Below, one piece after another: positions 8,871 to 19,051 of a DNA stretch of 64,000 nucleotides. Position numbers and translations under genes: made by a program. Origin of the DNA: Cyclobacteriaceae bacterium. GTDB lineage: Bacteria; Bacteroidota; Bacteroidia; Cytophagales; Cyclobacteriaceae. The stretch covers positions 1-64,000 of the forward strand of contig JAAUQL010000006.1 of the NCBI GenBank assembly GCA_012033595.1, read 5' to 3'. The notes beneath the pieces are model-generated. The model ran no database searches, was not told the DNA's origin, and saw nothing but the letters and a program-made list of their open reading frames with translations. The stretch's first letter is position 1; every line of letters starts with the position of its first letter.

Positions 8871-10126
8871 ACATATTCCGATTAAGCTTCCGAAATATGA
8901 CGAGCCGTCCACTCAGCACCATACTGAGCCTGGTACTGCTCACATTGGGTGTAGGCATGATCGCTTTGCTATTACAAGTGAATCGCCACATTCAGCAGCA
9001 GATGGAAAACAACGTGCGGGGCATTGACATGGTAGTGGGTGCCAAAGGCAGCCCGCTGCAACTGATCCTCTCTGCTATTTACCACATTGATGCGCCAACC
9101 GGCAATATTTCACGGCTCGAGGCCGAAGAGCTTCAGAAAAATCGGCTGGTGGCCTCCGGTATTCCACTTTCGTATGGGGACACCTACCGGGGATTCAGGA
9201 TTGTAGGCACGAATCACCAATACCCGGAGCTCTACGAAGCTGAAGTGGCAAGCGGTAAGCTTTGGCATGAGCCTTTTGAGGTGACGATCGGAGCAACTGT
9301 GGCTAATACTTTGGAATTGAAAACTGGCGATACGTTTACCGGGGCACATGGCCTGGTCGAAGGAGGAGAAACCCATGAAGAACATGCTTACCTAGTTGTG
9401 GGAATTTTGGGCTATACCAATTCGGTGGTTGATCAGCTTATCCTTACGGCAACTGAAAGTGTGTGGGAGGTTCACCATTATGAGGAAAAGGAAGATCAGA
9501 CTTCAGCGCAGGAAGAAAACCATGAGCACGAGGCACATGGAGACAATCATGCAGATGAAGGACATGAAGAACACCAAGCAGAACACGAGATTACAGCCAT
9601 GTTGGTGAAGTTCAGAAGCCCGATGGGCATGGTACAACTCCCCCGCATGGTAAATGAAAATACCAACATGCAGGCTGCCGTACCCGCTTACGAGATCAGC
9701 CGACTGTTCAGCCTGATGGGGGTGGGCATTGACACGCTCAGTACGATTGCACTGGTGATCATGGCTGTATCGGGCCTGAGTGTTTTCATCAGTCTATACA
9801 ACGCATTGAAAGACCGGCAATACGAAATGGCCCTGATGCGCACCTACGGAGCTACTCGTTGGCAGTTGGTCTGGCTGGTGCTCCAGGAAGGTTTGGTGTT
9901 GACGCTGACCGGTTTTCTGCTGGGCATGCTGTTCAGCCGCCTGGGGCTGTGGCTGGTGTCCAGGTTAATGGAAACCACTTATCATTATTCATTTTCTGGC
10001 TGGGGATTGGTGATGGAAGAATGGTGGCTGCTGGCTACCGCCCTGGTCATCGGGCTGCTCGCTTCCCTACTTCCAGCCTTCCGTGTATTTCGTATCAATA
10101 TATCCAAAACGTTGGCAGATGCTTAG
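8867..10126 (+). CDS. FtsX-like ABC permease with a histidine-rich periplasmic loop
   Basis: About 419 residues from MNIFRLSF. The layout is MacB-like: one N-terminal helix (about 15-40), a large periplasmic domain, then three C-terminal helices with the FtsX core (LYNALKDRQYEMALMRTYGAT). Residues about 204-241 are extremely rich in His, Glu and Asp, an apparent metal-binding loop inside the periplasmic domain. Such loops are common in zinc transport proteins. FtsX-type permeases act mechanically on periplasmic or lipid substrates rather than importing ions, so the exact work is unknown. Stop and next start overlap (DUF3299 begins at 10119). Confidence 0.88.
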   Translation: MNIFRLSFRNMTSRPLSTILSLVLLTLGVGMIALLLQVNRHIQQQMENNVRGIDMVVGAKGSPLQLILSAIYHIDAPTGNISRLEAEELQKNRLVASGIPLSYGDTYRGFRIVGTNHQYPELYEAEVASGKLWHEPFEVTIGATVANTLELKTGDTFTGAHGLVEGGETHEEHAYLVVGILGYTNSVVDQLILTATESVWEVHHYEEKEDQTSAQEENHEHEAHGDNHADEGHEEHQAEHEITAMLVKFRSPMGMVQLPRMVNENTNMQAAVPAYEISRLFSLMGVGIDTLSTIALVIMAVSGLSVFISLYNALKDRQYEMALMRTYGATRWQLVWLVLQEGLVLTLTGFLLGMLFSRLGLWLVSRLMETTYHYSFSGWGLVMEEWWLLATALVIGLLASLLPAFRVFRINISKTLADA

Positions 10127-10556
10127 ACTGACGATCATATTCTTATTCCTCATGACCACCCCGGGCTTATCGCAAACCAAGATCACCTGGGAGACCCTGG
10201 GCGATGTGCGTTTCACGGATAAGTACAGCAAAGAGTTAGACGCCTATTTTTTCTATCCGCATTTCGGATCCTCGGTAAAAGAGCTGGAGGGAAAAGAAGT
10301 ATTCCTCAAAGGCTATATGCTGGCCATTGAACCGAAAAAAGGCATTTACATCCTATCCCGCAACCCCTTTGCCGCCTGCTTCTTTTGTGGCAATGGCGGA
10401 CCGGAGTCTATCGTGGAGTTGAAATTGAAACCAGACCACCCAAAGTTCAAAATGGACCAGGTGGTCACTATGAGAGGAAGATTAAAGCTTAATAAGGATG
10501 ATGTTTACCAGTGCAATTATATTTTTGCTGAGGCGGAGGTTTACAGACCTGATTAG
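10119..10556 (+). CDS. DUF3299-type periplasmic protein
   Basis: A 145-residue exported protein (signal peptide about 1-18, cleaved near GLSQT). The mature part has the DUF3299 look: FVLxGYMLAIEPKKG-like beta core (here EVFLKGYML), a Cys/Phe-rich ACFFCGNGGPES segment near residue 85, and a final strand with the MRGRLKLN motif. DUF3299 proteins are found next to ATPase/FtsX pairs in zinc-responsive clusters of Gram-negative bacteria; their biochemical activity is unknown. I chose ATG 10119 because it gives a proper signal peptide and overlaps the permease end by 8 bases. Confidence 0.75.
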   Translation: MLRLTIIFLFLMTTPGLSQTKITWETLGDVRFTDKYSKELDAYFFYPHFGSSVKELEGKEVFLKGYMLAIEPKKGIYILSRNPFAACFFCGNGGPESIVELKLKPDHPKFKMDQVVTMRGRLKLNKDDVYQCNYIFAEAEVYRPD

Positions 10557-10640
10557 TCAATAATGCAGCAGCTTGCTTTAACCCCCTCATTTCTGGGCGT
10601 TAAAATTGATATGGGAGAAAAAAATCTTTATACTAGATGT

Positions 10641-11066
10641 ATGAATAACAAAAAAACGATAGGTGACCTTATGCATGCGCATGGTTTGAAGAAAACGCCT
10701 ATTCGCACGGGGATGCTGGAACTATTCATGGCGCATGATTTTGCGCTTTCTGCCAGCGATATTGTAGCAAAAATGACAGCCGGGCATGACAAGGTAACCA
10801 TCTACCGGGCGCTAAATTCTTTTGAAGAGCATGGTATCCTGCACCGTGCCTCAGAAGATGGGCACGGAATCAAATATGCGATGTGTAGCAGTCATTGCCC
10901 AGACGAGCCGCATACGGATAAACATGCACATTTTGTATGCGATGTGTGCCACCAGACATACTGCCTGGAGGATGTTGAAGTCCCTGAAGTAGAAGTATCA
11001 AATGAATTTTCGGTTTCCCGCGCGAACTATACACTGTGCGGCATCTGCAAAAAATGCAAAAACTGA
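10641..11066 (+). CDS. zur: Fur-family repressor, probable Zur
   Basis: 141 residues from ATG 10641. An N-terminal winged helix (about 1-80, with KVTIYRALNSFEEHGILHR, the conserved Fur DNA-recognition region) is followed by a metal-binding half with His/Cys clusters CSSHCPDEPH, HAHFVCDVCHQTYC and a terminal CGICKKC. The paired CxxC sites are the structural zinc site of the family. Two features favour zinc over iron: neighbouring CobW, ATPase/FtsX/DUF3299 genes and the GCAAC-N3-GTTGC operators, which look like Zur boxes. The leftward extension to an earlier ATG lacks family sequence and was not used. Metal specificity is inference. Confidence 0.85.
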   Translation: MNNKKTIGDLMHAHGLKKTPIRTGMLELFMAHDFALSASDIVAKMTAGHDKVTIYRALNSFEEHGILHRASEDGHGIKYAMCSSHCPDEPHTDKHAHFVCDVCHQTYCLEDVEVPEVEVSNEFSVSRANYTLCGICKKCKN

Positions 11067-11197
11067 TGCACGGCAATGAGTGAATCATTGAAAAAGCATC
11101 ATTGGCATTTAGAGTGAAAAACACACCAACAGATGCCACATAATGAAAGCTTTCGCATCAGCCTCGACAGGCGTCTTTGAGTAAGTCAGGTTGTCAA

Positions 11198-13438
11198 CTA
11201 AAACTGCTTTAAAAAAGTAAAACTTTCCAATCACTTGCTGCTCTGTAAAAGGCTGCTCTAAGCCACTGATACGGGTGTCGTTGAAAACAAGGTAAATAAA
11301 AGACAGTGGCCGGTACTCCCAGCTTCCACGGACATTCCACCGGCCCTGCTCATCAAAGGAGTTGTACTGGGAAAAAACAGAAAGCTGCACCCGCGGATTG
11401 AGTGCAAACCGCGCACCAATAGTGGTTAAGTGTGTTTGTAAATCTTCCAGCGACACCCCAAGTTCATTGAGCTTATTGTATTCATAATCTGCTGTGAAAG
11501 CCACATGCGGAATGGGTGCAAAGCGCAAGCTTCCGTTTACGGTAAGCCTTTTGCCATTGTAAAAACCACCCCAACTCAACTTACTGGAAACTGAAAACTT
11601 TCGGGACTGGTCTGTATTGTAAGTCACCTGATGTCGGGTGTAATAGTAATTATCCTGAGCGATGGCAATACCTAACGGGGTAAAACTGAAATTAATATTT
11701 TGCCAGGTGGGATAAATGGCATATTCAAAAAAGCTACCATCCGTAAAGATCAAATAAACCGGAAATAGGTAAATACTGCTTTGCTGAAAATTCCCCGGAT
11801 CATCCGCATCATGGTAATAATTGAAAAAGGCACCCGGATCAAACCGCCTGATCCAGGGAATATTCTTAGGCCGGAAAATGTAGTACCCACCCGGATTGTG
11901 CCAGATCACATTTTTTTGAAAGACGAAACCCATGTCCGGGTTGTATTCATGGGTAACAAAATTGGTGAGCCAGCCCAGATAAAACTTATTAGTATTGTAG
12001 CCGGCAAATAACTTTCCTGCCAGTCCGAGCGTATCGTTAGAATTATCACGCGATCCGGAGAGCAGGTATGAAAGGGTCAGCTCACTTTTGGGGCGGATCA
12101 ATCCATCCACAGTGAGCGTGGTATTATTGCTCTGGGCAGTGCCCAGCTCATCGGAAGATTCGTCCAACCTGTGCGTAAACATAATACCTAAATGTTTTCC
12201 TTGCCATAGTTTTGCAGGTACCTGGCTACTGCGAAGCTGGCGGCCGGGGAATTGACAGTTTGTGCCTGATGCATGTACAGCCCGGCTATGGAGCGATCAT
12301 CGTTGCGCATGGTGTAGCGGGCACCTCCATCAATACGGGCAGGTTCAGCATTGAAGTTTCCCTGCAAGCCAATAGTGCGGCTAAAGAAGGGCTTGACTGA
12401 GAAATCGCCAGCTCCGGCCCAAATGCCGGAATTTTCCAGAAAAAATTGCCTGCGTTCCGGGAAAAAAATGTTGAACCGCTCCAGGTTATTCACTGCCCGG
12501 TCTACATCTGCCTGGGCAAAATCGGTATTAAAGGTCATGTCTAAAACCGATCGGGGGTTGATCGCCCATTTGATGTCTCCACCCAGCTTTACATCTCCAT
12601 CTGAATTGCTCTTACCATTTGCTTCTGCATCCTCATACTGGTATAGAAAGTACGGCTCCACTCGCACATTGGCACTGGGTTTGGGCACGGTCAGCCCCTT
12701 GAGCTTTGCGGCATAAGTCATCCGGTAGGGCGAAAAGGATTGAGGAATGGCCGGAAATACGGTCAGTTCGTAATCCCTTCGTGCCAGGCGGGTGAAGGTA
12801 ATGCCCCAGGTTACAGAATCGGCTTGCGCAGGTCGTTCGTAGCGGATGGACTTGAACGGGATGGCAAACTCTGCATAATAACCAGAATCGGTCTGGTGCG
12901 TGAGCACGGTCCAAAGGGCATTCCAGTTGTTGTCCGTATTGTTATCATTGAAATTTTGCAAATCCCGCTGATTTCCGTAAGGTGTGGTTTGGAATGACAC
13001 ACAGTATTGCTTGAGGTTTTGCGGATCCAGTTGAATGCCGAAGATGTCGTTTTCGCCCCAGCTAAAGTCTCTGCGAAGGTCTTGCGCACGGATACCCTTC
13101 TTACCAAGCGAATCTGCACAAAATACCCCCACATAAAGATTTTTCTCATCAAAGAGCAGCCTGGCCATTGTTTGATACCGATATTCACCACCCTGCCGGG
13201 GCTCTATACGGAAGAAGTCTTGCGTTACCGGGGCCTCCTGCCAGGAAGCTTCCGTTAGCTTTCCATCTATTTTCACATCACCTGCCGTGCGGATAGCCCT
13301 GATTTCCAACGGCGTTTCCGGTGGAGGGAAATTATCGTCTTGCTGGGAAAAGGCAACAAACGGGACCATGGCTAGTCCGATACATAGTAATAGGCCTATC
13401 TTTCTTTTTACATTTGTTCCAGGGGGTAAAATAATCAT
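11198..13438 (-). CDS. DUF5916 outer-membrane-associated protein (two indels)
   Basis: Two frames (12188-13438 and 11109-12182) form one protein of about 746 residues. The N-terminus has a signal peptide (to FSQQD), then a CBM9-like domain (DVKIDGKLTEASWQEAP, about residues 50-230), then a DUF5916 beta-barrel-like C-terminal part. A base appears lost near 12191 (NYGKEN to GIMFTHR). An extra T in a homopolymer at 11219-11222 shifts the last strand; with it removed the protein ends GKFTFLKQF at 11198, the usual end of the family as I recall it. Function unknown. Its ATG overlaps the stop of a small upstream gene (ATGA). Confidence 0.75.
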
Positions 13439-13701
13439 TTTTGCTGTTTTTCATTATGTACTACCAGATACTGATTAAATATCTTCTCAAATACCTCCCA
13501 CCTAAGATCTATTCCGATAAAAACAAGCTTGCCCTCTCTGTCTTCATAATCTTCCCACTGATCCATCCATAGCACTGAAGTATTTCGTGCTGACTGTAGG
13601 ATCACCCAAAGACAACCTGCACTTAATTCTATAACTTCCTCCACAGTATCCAAAACCAGTACGCCATCCACATTCGTGACCCTACATTCATTTTTAATCA
13701 C
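13435..13701 (-). CDS. Small protein resembling the C-terminal domain of CobW GTPases
   Basis: 88 residues from a GTG start at 13701. The segment DREGKLVFIGIDLRWEVF followed by IFNQYLV resembles the final strand-helix of CobW_C domains (compare [11 protein letters not shown] and CLVNE in the GTPase at 5383). WVILQSARNTSVLW could match the preceding strand pair. No GTPase domain is attached, so it is either a free CobW_C-like protein or the tail of a decayed gene. Its TGA overlaps the DUF5916 ATG, arguing that it is translated. The match is weak and by eye. Confidence 0.4.
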   Translation of the reverse strand: MIKNECRVTNVDGVLVLDTVEEVIELSAGCLWVILQSARNTSVLWMDQWEDYEDREGKLVFIGIDLRWEVFEKIFNQYLVVHNEKQQK

Positions 13702-13796
13702 CAGGATTCGTTCGGGTAAACATTCCCTAATTGAAATGATTCAGAAAAGTGGGCCGCTACATGGAAAGCCAGTGACTATATGAACGGGTATTCTTT

Positions 13797-15235
13797 TCAT
13801 CGCCTGGCACCCCCTTTCATGTTGATAAATCCAAAAATGAATGCTACTCCGGCAGCCAGAGCTACTTTACCCAGGCCTGGCCAGACAGTCAACCACTGTC
13901 CTTCCGGCTCAGGCATTTTAAAAACAGGCAGTTTGGAATAATCCTCCAAGAGAATGGGTTTGTCCCAAAAAAGGCGGGTGAAGTAAAAATCGGTGATTTC
14001 CCTATGAAAATCAGCCAACGCATCCTGAAACCTCAGGAATGTATTCAGGTCTGTCTCGGCAATGTGGGCCAGCACATCTTGCATGTTCACCGCAGGGCTC
14101 AACCAGTTAAAGCGTGATGTCCATTCGTTTCTTTTGGCTACTTGTATATTGTAATGATCAACTTCTTTCTGGCTGTTAATGTCTTTGAGCGTTGTAAAAG
14201 CCGCATAAGCTTTGGGCAGCATATTATTTTTCAGCAGGCTGTCACTACCGGCTAATTCCGGTCTATGAGTGAGGATTTCCATAATTACTCCCCTGGATTC
14301 TTCCTCATCGTCTTCGTTTTCCAGCCCCGTTCTGCGAGTGAGTCCGGCCAGAGTTGCACTACTAAGTGGATATTTGATGGTCACAACCACATTGAGTACT
14401 GCCGGTATCACGATCAGCATCAACAGCCAGCAACCGGCTGCCGTAATCGCGTTAAAGGATGAGTTTTTACGGAAACTGACGATCAAAAACATCAGAGCGA
14501 ACCAAAAGGCACAATACGCAACTACTCCCATGACCCAGGCCAGTACAGGTAATCCATTTTCTGCAGTAAACGGATTACCAGATTTTAGCAATCCTATTGA
14601 AGAGACAAGCAGGGCAAGACCTGTTATCATCGTGAAGTAAAAGGCAAGCCGCACCAGTATGATTTTACGAATGCTCACGGACTGTATTTGTAACAGGGGA
14701 AGCGTACCATTTCCTTTTCTGCAGAAAATAACCCATAACAAAAAGCGATGATCAGCAAGGGGAAAAGGTAAATAAGCACAAATGACAAGTCAAAATTACC
14801 TGCCATTAGGTTGACTGGATTGGCCAACTCATTTTCAAAAAGTTGATAATGCAAACTCATGCCCGTAAGCCGGTAATAGTAACGGAACAAGTCACGCTGA
14901 CCAATTGCCAGTGGTGCATAATCATGCGGAGGCAAAATGGCATGGTATCCATGCCGGTACCAGGCATAAGCCGGACGGGAGGCAATGTCATGTGTTTGCT
15001 CTTGCTCCAGTGATTTCATTTCTTCGGTAAAACTGGCTTTGTATTGAGAAAATTCTTCCTGCTCCAGTGTAGTGACCGCTTCGATGGTCTGTCGCTGGGC
15101 ATTAATCTCCGATTGCCCATAATAAATGGCGTATAGGCCAAACACAAAAGTCACGGCCAGCATAAGCAACTGGAATTTATTGCGTATGAAAGCCTTCCAC
15201 TCGTATCTGATCAGTGTTTGGGTAATTTTATTCAT
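13797..15235 (-). CDS. ABC-2 type permease, DUF3526 (second of pair B; one base missing)
   Basis: The frames 14675-15235 and 13797-14741 join into a 479-residue permease when one A is restored in the run at about 14710-14712 (SAEKE then NGTLPLLQIQS). 479 residues is the length of the sister permease. The restored protein has an N-terminal helix, a long periplasmic segment (about 40-135), then FDLSFVLIYLFPLLIIAF and further helices, the DUF3526/NosY-like layout. It starts 8 bases inside the previous permease gene. No ATPase is encoded beside this pair. Confidence 0.85.
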
Positions 15236-16667
15236 TTAGCGGCTTCATTTTTCGGTTTGCATAACTGATTAGCCCCAATATGAGTGCTACCCATAGGAAG
15301 AGTGAGGCCAGTTCCAGCTTATAATTTTCTAGAATGGTAAAGGCAGTAGGTGTTTCATAAGAGAAATCTTCAATTTCCTGCCACAGCTTACTTCCAGCCT
15401 TATACCCATAGAATTCACCATACTCAGAATTTTGAGCCATGTCGTTGTTCATTTTTCGTATCAACTCCCTGCGGTATGCTTCCACTTTTTCTTCAAAATG
15501 GATACTGGTGTGCATATCCGTCCCTGACAATGCCATGGAGAGGTGTTGCACCGAGAGAAAGGGATTAATAAGACTTGCGATACTACCCAGGCGGTTTTGT
15601 TTTTGAAAAAGCCCACGAAGTTGACTCAGATTATAATCGTAAACTTGGTTACCAAATTCCTCTCCAGCCTGCATACTTACCCCTTCATAGTTGAATGGGA
15701 GCTGTTGTACTGAATCCACCTGATATTCTTCCAGGTACTTTCTTTCCAGATTTGCCATTCGAACCGAGCGAGGCGTTTTGCCATCCAGTCCATTGAGCTT
15801 ATCTGCTTCAACCTGTGCTTTGAACAACCGCATGGAAGGGAGTGTATAGAAGCTCTCACTCAGATTGGCCACCGTTTTCGGCATCAGGATCGTAAAGAAT
15901 ATCCAGCAAACGAGGAGCGTGAGCAGGGCATTTCTTCCGGTGGATGACTTTAGCGATACCCATACCGCCAATGAAATAAAAAGAAAAAGGTATATGCCAT
16001 AAAATGTGGTAAGTAACAACACCCTGACAGCAACATCGGGAATAGCTTCTGATTCAATTCCTGTGATGGAAAGCATCAATATGCCCAGCAAAAAGGGCAG
16101 TAAGATTGCCATGAGCATGATGCAGTAGGCCAGTATTTTGCCCCACGTCAGGGTGTGAAATGACACACCCTGACTGATCAGCAGTTTCAAAGTGCCGCTT
16201 TCCCGTTCGAGGGTGAAAGAAGCAAAAGCCAGAAAAATGATGAGTAATGGAACAAGTATTTGTAAAACCAGTGCAGCACTTAGCTCCCCAAAACGGATCA
16301 TACTGCTGTGGTCCTGGGCCGGGCGAAACATAAACTCATGCTGGAAATGTGCCTCCAAATAAACAGAAGTGCCAGTGTAAGCATCTAAACCGAAATCAAA
16401 CAGGCTAAGTATTGTTTTAGGTTTGAATACAAAAGTGCCATAATGGGCCGCTATGTGAGGGTGCTTGTCACCCTGGTTGAGCCATTCCTTGCGTTTCTCT
16501 TTCTTTGTTTTAGTGATGGTAGCCTGCTGCTGCTCGTAAGATACATATCCGGCATACAAAGCCACCCCAAGGAGTAAAATAATGATAATGCCCAGAGTGA
16601 CAATAAGCTTTTCGCGTAAGGCTACTTTGATTTCTTTACTTAGGATTGTAAATAATCCCTGCATCAT
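15228..16667 (-). CDS. ABC-2 type permease, DUF3526 (first of pair B)
   Basis: 479 residues: N-terminal helix (about 20-45), a large extracytoplasmic stretch with AAHYGTFVFKPKTILSLFD (also present in the permease at 20451), then five or six helices around SFTLERESGTLKLLISQGVS, the cytoplasmic coupling loop that contacts the ATPase in ABC-2 permeases. It likely forms a heterodimer with the gene at 13797. The only matching ATPase in the window is at 21887, in the same gene run, so that ATPase may serve both permease pairs. The substrate is unknown. Confidence 0.88.
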   Translation of the reverse strand: MMQGLFTILSKEIKVALREKLIVTLGIIIILLLGVALYAGYVSYEQQQATITKTKKEKRKEWLNQGDKHPHIAAHYGTFVFKPKTILSLFDFGLDAYTGTSVYLEAHFQHEFMFRPAQDHSSMIRFGELSAALVLQILVPLLIIFLAFASFTLERESGTLKLLISQGVSFHTLTWGKILAYCIMLMAILLPFLLGILMLSITGIESEAIPDVAVRVLLLTTFYGIYLFLFISLAVWVSLKSSTGRNALLTLLVCWIFFTILMPKTVANLSESFYTLPSMRLFKAQVEADKLNGLDGKTPRSVRMANLERKYLEEYQVDSVQQLPFNYEGVSMQAGEEFGNQVYDYNLSQLRGLFQKQNRLGSIASLINPFLSVQHLSMALSGTDMHTSIHFEEKVEAYRRELIRKMNNDMAQNSEYGEFYGYKAGSKLWQEIEDFSYETPTAFTILENYKLELASLFLWVALILGLISYANRKMKPLNE

Positions 16668-16691
16668 TTGAGATAGTTTATCATTCTAATA

Positions 16692-19033
16692 CTAAAACCT
16701 GAACTGCATACTCATCAATATCCGCCTTGGCATACCTGGCCGGAGCGCTCCATATGTTCCCTGGAAATAAGTCTCATCAGTCAGATTATCAATTTTTAAC
16801 GAGATTCTATAGCGTTGCTGTTCATAGTAAATGGAACTTTGCCAGATGGTGTATTCCGGAAGTGAAAACTCGTTGTTATCCAGCAGATATACGTCTCCTA
16901 CATAATTGACACCGACTCCTGCTCCGAAGCCACTCAATACGCCACTTGAAAACCGGTAGACGTCCACAGGTTAAATGAGGTCTTTGGAAGTCCATTCGGA
17001 CGATTCCCTTGATTCGCATCTGATTTTGAATACTCAGGGTCGTTGTAGCTATATCCGGAAAGGATACTCCATCCTTTCACTGGGTTTGCTATCAGCTCCA
17101 CCTCAAACCCTTTGCTTAACTGCTCACCCTCCTGAATGGAGAATCCTGGATTTTCCTGATCGGCAACAAGGATATTGGTACCTATTATTTCATAAATGGC
17201 AATGGATGGGATTAATCTTCCCTGCCACAGCTCGCCTTTTATACCTGCTTCCATCTGTGTATAGCTGATCGGATCAAAGCGATCGCCATTGAAATCTTCA
17301 CCATCCTGGTTTGTAAATCCTGTTGAGTAATTTCCATAGATGGAAATCCTATCTTTGATAGGCTGAAATACAACGCCCGCTCTTGGAGAAAATGAAGTTT
17401 GATCATATCCCTCAGATATAGTTCCCGTAGTTAAATTCAAATTATCTCCCTGCTCAAAGTAATCAAGACGACCTCCCAGCACTACCGTTAACCTATCAGA
17501 AAGCGAGATCAAATCCTGTACATAGATGCCTGTGAAATAATCTGAGGAAGTGGTGATCCGTGCCCAATTGCGGCTCTGACGAAGGGATGAATCTTGTATG
17601 GCGGGAATAGCTTCATAAATATTTACCTGATCTACATAAACGAATTGTCCTCTTTTTTCAAAGTCACTTTCCCTACGTAAGTAGTCAGCTCCGAAAAGCA
17701 GGTTATGTTTAATAGACCCAGTGTTCACTTCTCCATTTAGATTCAATTGAGCGCCGAGAGTGTTGTTCACCCGATCCCTTGCCCAGGTGTATCTGTCAGC
17801 CAGCGAATCAGATGCCATCTCTGCATACGCAATCCAGCTTTCTCTACCGACACGACCATATCCAAAGTTCAAATTGAGCCTCCATGTGTTGTTGATTTGA
17901 TGGTTAAGAGTCCCTTGCACCGTGGAGACCTCCGTAAGGTTGAATGCATCTGATGACTGAACATTGAGGCTTGCAGGTAAATTCGGTAAGGCATCAGGTA
18001 CATAATTCCACTCACTTATAGAGGCCCATTGGACATCCGTACTTTTATTTCTAAGAAACTCTCCATCTATGGTCAGCTCTGTGGAAGGGGAAAGCTTGAA
18101 GGTAAAAACAGGCGCAATGAAAAACCTGCCGGTATTTTCCAAATCAACATAACTGGATGAGCGCTCAACAGCCGTATTTACTCTGAATAAGACAGATTTA
18201 TCTTCATTTAAAGGTGAGCTTATATCAAGGGTGGAGCGTAGCAGCCCCCAGCTTCCTAATGTTAGTCCAGCGGAACCGTAAAATGACTCCATGGGTTTTT
18301 TAGTTACCACATTGACCAAGCCACCCGGGCTGTTTAAATCACCCCCTGAGGTTCCGTAGAGCGTTCCGGAGGGGCCTCTCAGGACTACCATTTCTTCGAT
18401 ATTGGCCACATCTCTGGGCGCATTAATCAGGTTAGGGTATCCATTTCGATAGGATGGCCGCACCTCAAATCCTCGTGATTTTGTGGCCAATTGTACAGTG
18501 GTACCAGGATAGTGTGGGACCATCCCGGTCACATTTCTTATTGCCTGGTTGAAATCAATTATGACTTGGTCTTGCATCAGTTCCTGGTTGACCACAGAAA
18601 TGGATTGCGGATTATCCAGCCTTTCAACGTCCTGTTTTAGACCTAAAGAAGTAATTTTTTCAGCATATGGCACATATCTTTCGCTCGACACAACTACATC
18701 TTCCAACTGTTGGGATGACTCATTAAGTGTGATGGTGAGTTTCGTGGTTTCCTGCGAATTCACCTCTACTTCAATTCTTTCCAGCGAATATCCGATTCCG
18801 GAAACGACCATAGAGTATTTTCCTTCATAGACATTTTTGATTACAAATCTCCCCTCCGGATTTGTGTAGGCTCCTTTATTAGTACCTTCTAAAGAAATAT
18901 TGATTCCTAATAGTGGTTCCCGATCCTGAGAATAAATGATGCCTTCTATCTGACCGGTTGCCTGACCAAATACTTTAGCATGAGAGGTAAAAGTTGCCAG
19001 AAGTGCGATTATTAGTAAATGTTTTGTTTTCAT
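16692..19033 (-). CDS. TonB-dependent siderophore-type receptor (frameshift near 16961)
   Basis: The frames 16934-19033 and 16692-16967 give about 780 residues after restoring a base near 16961 (FNLWT then VYRFSSG). Parts in order: signal peptide (about 1-23), carboxypeptidase-D-like domain (25-110), TonB plug with NPQSISVVNQELM and VLRGPSGTLYG, and a barrel ending SMQFRF. The plug has the signature of ferric-siderophore receptors (FhuA/FoxA group). It lies inside the run that begins at the Zur-type operator, between the two permease pairs, so a metallophore complex other than a ferric one is possible. Confidence 0.88.
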
Positions 19034-19051
19034 GGGTTTTTTTGGATTTTA

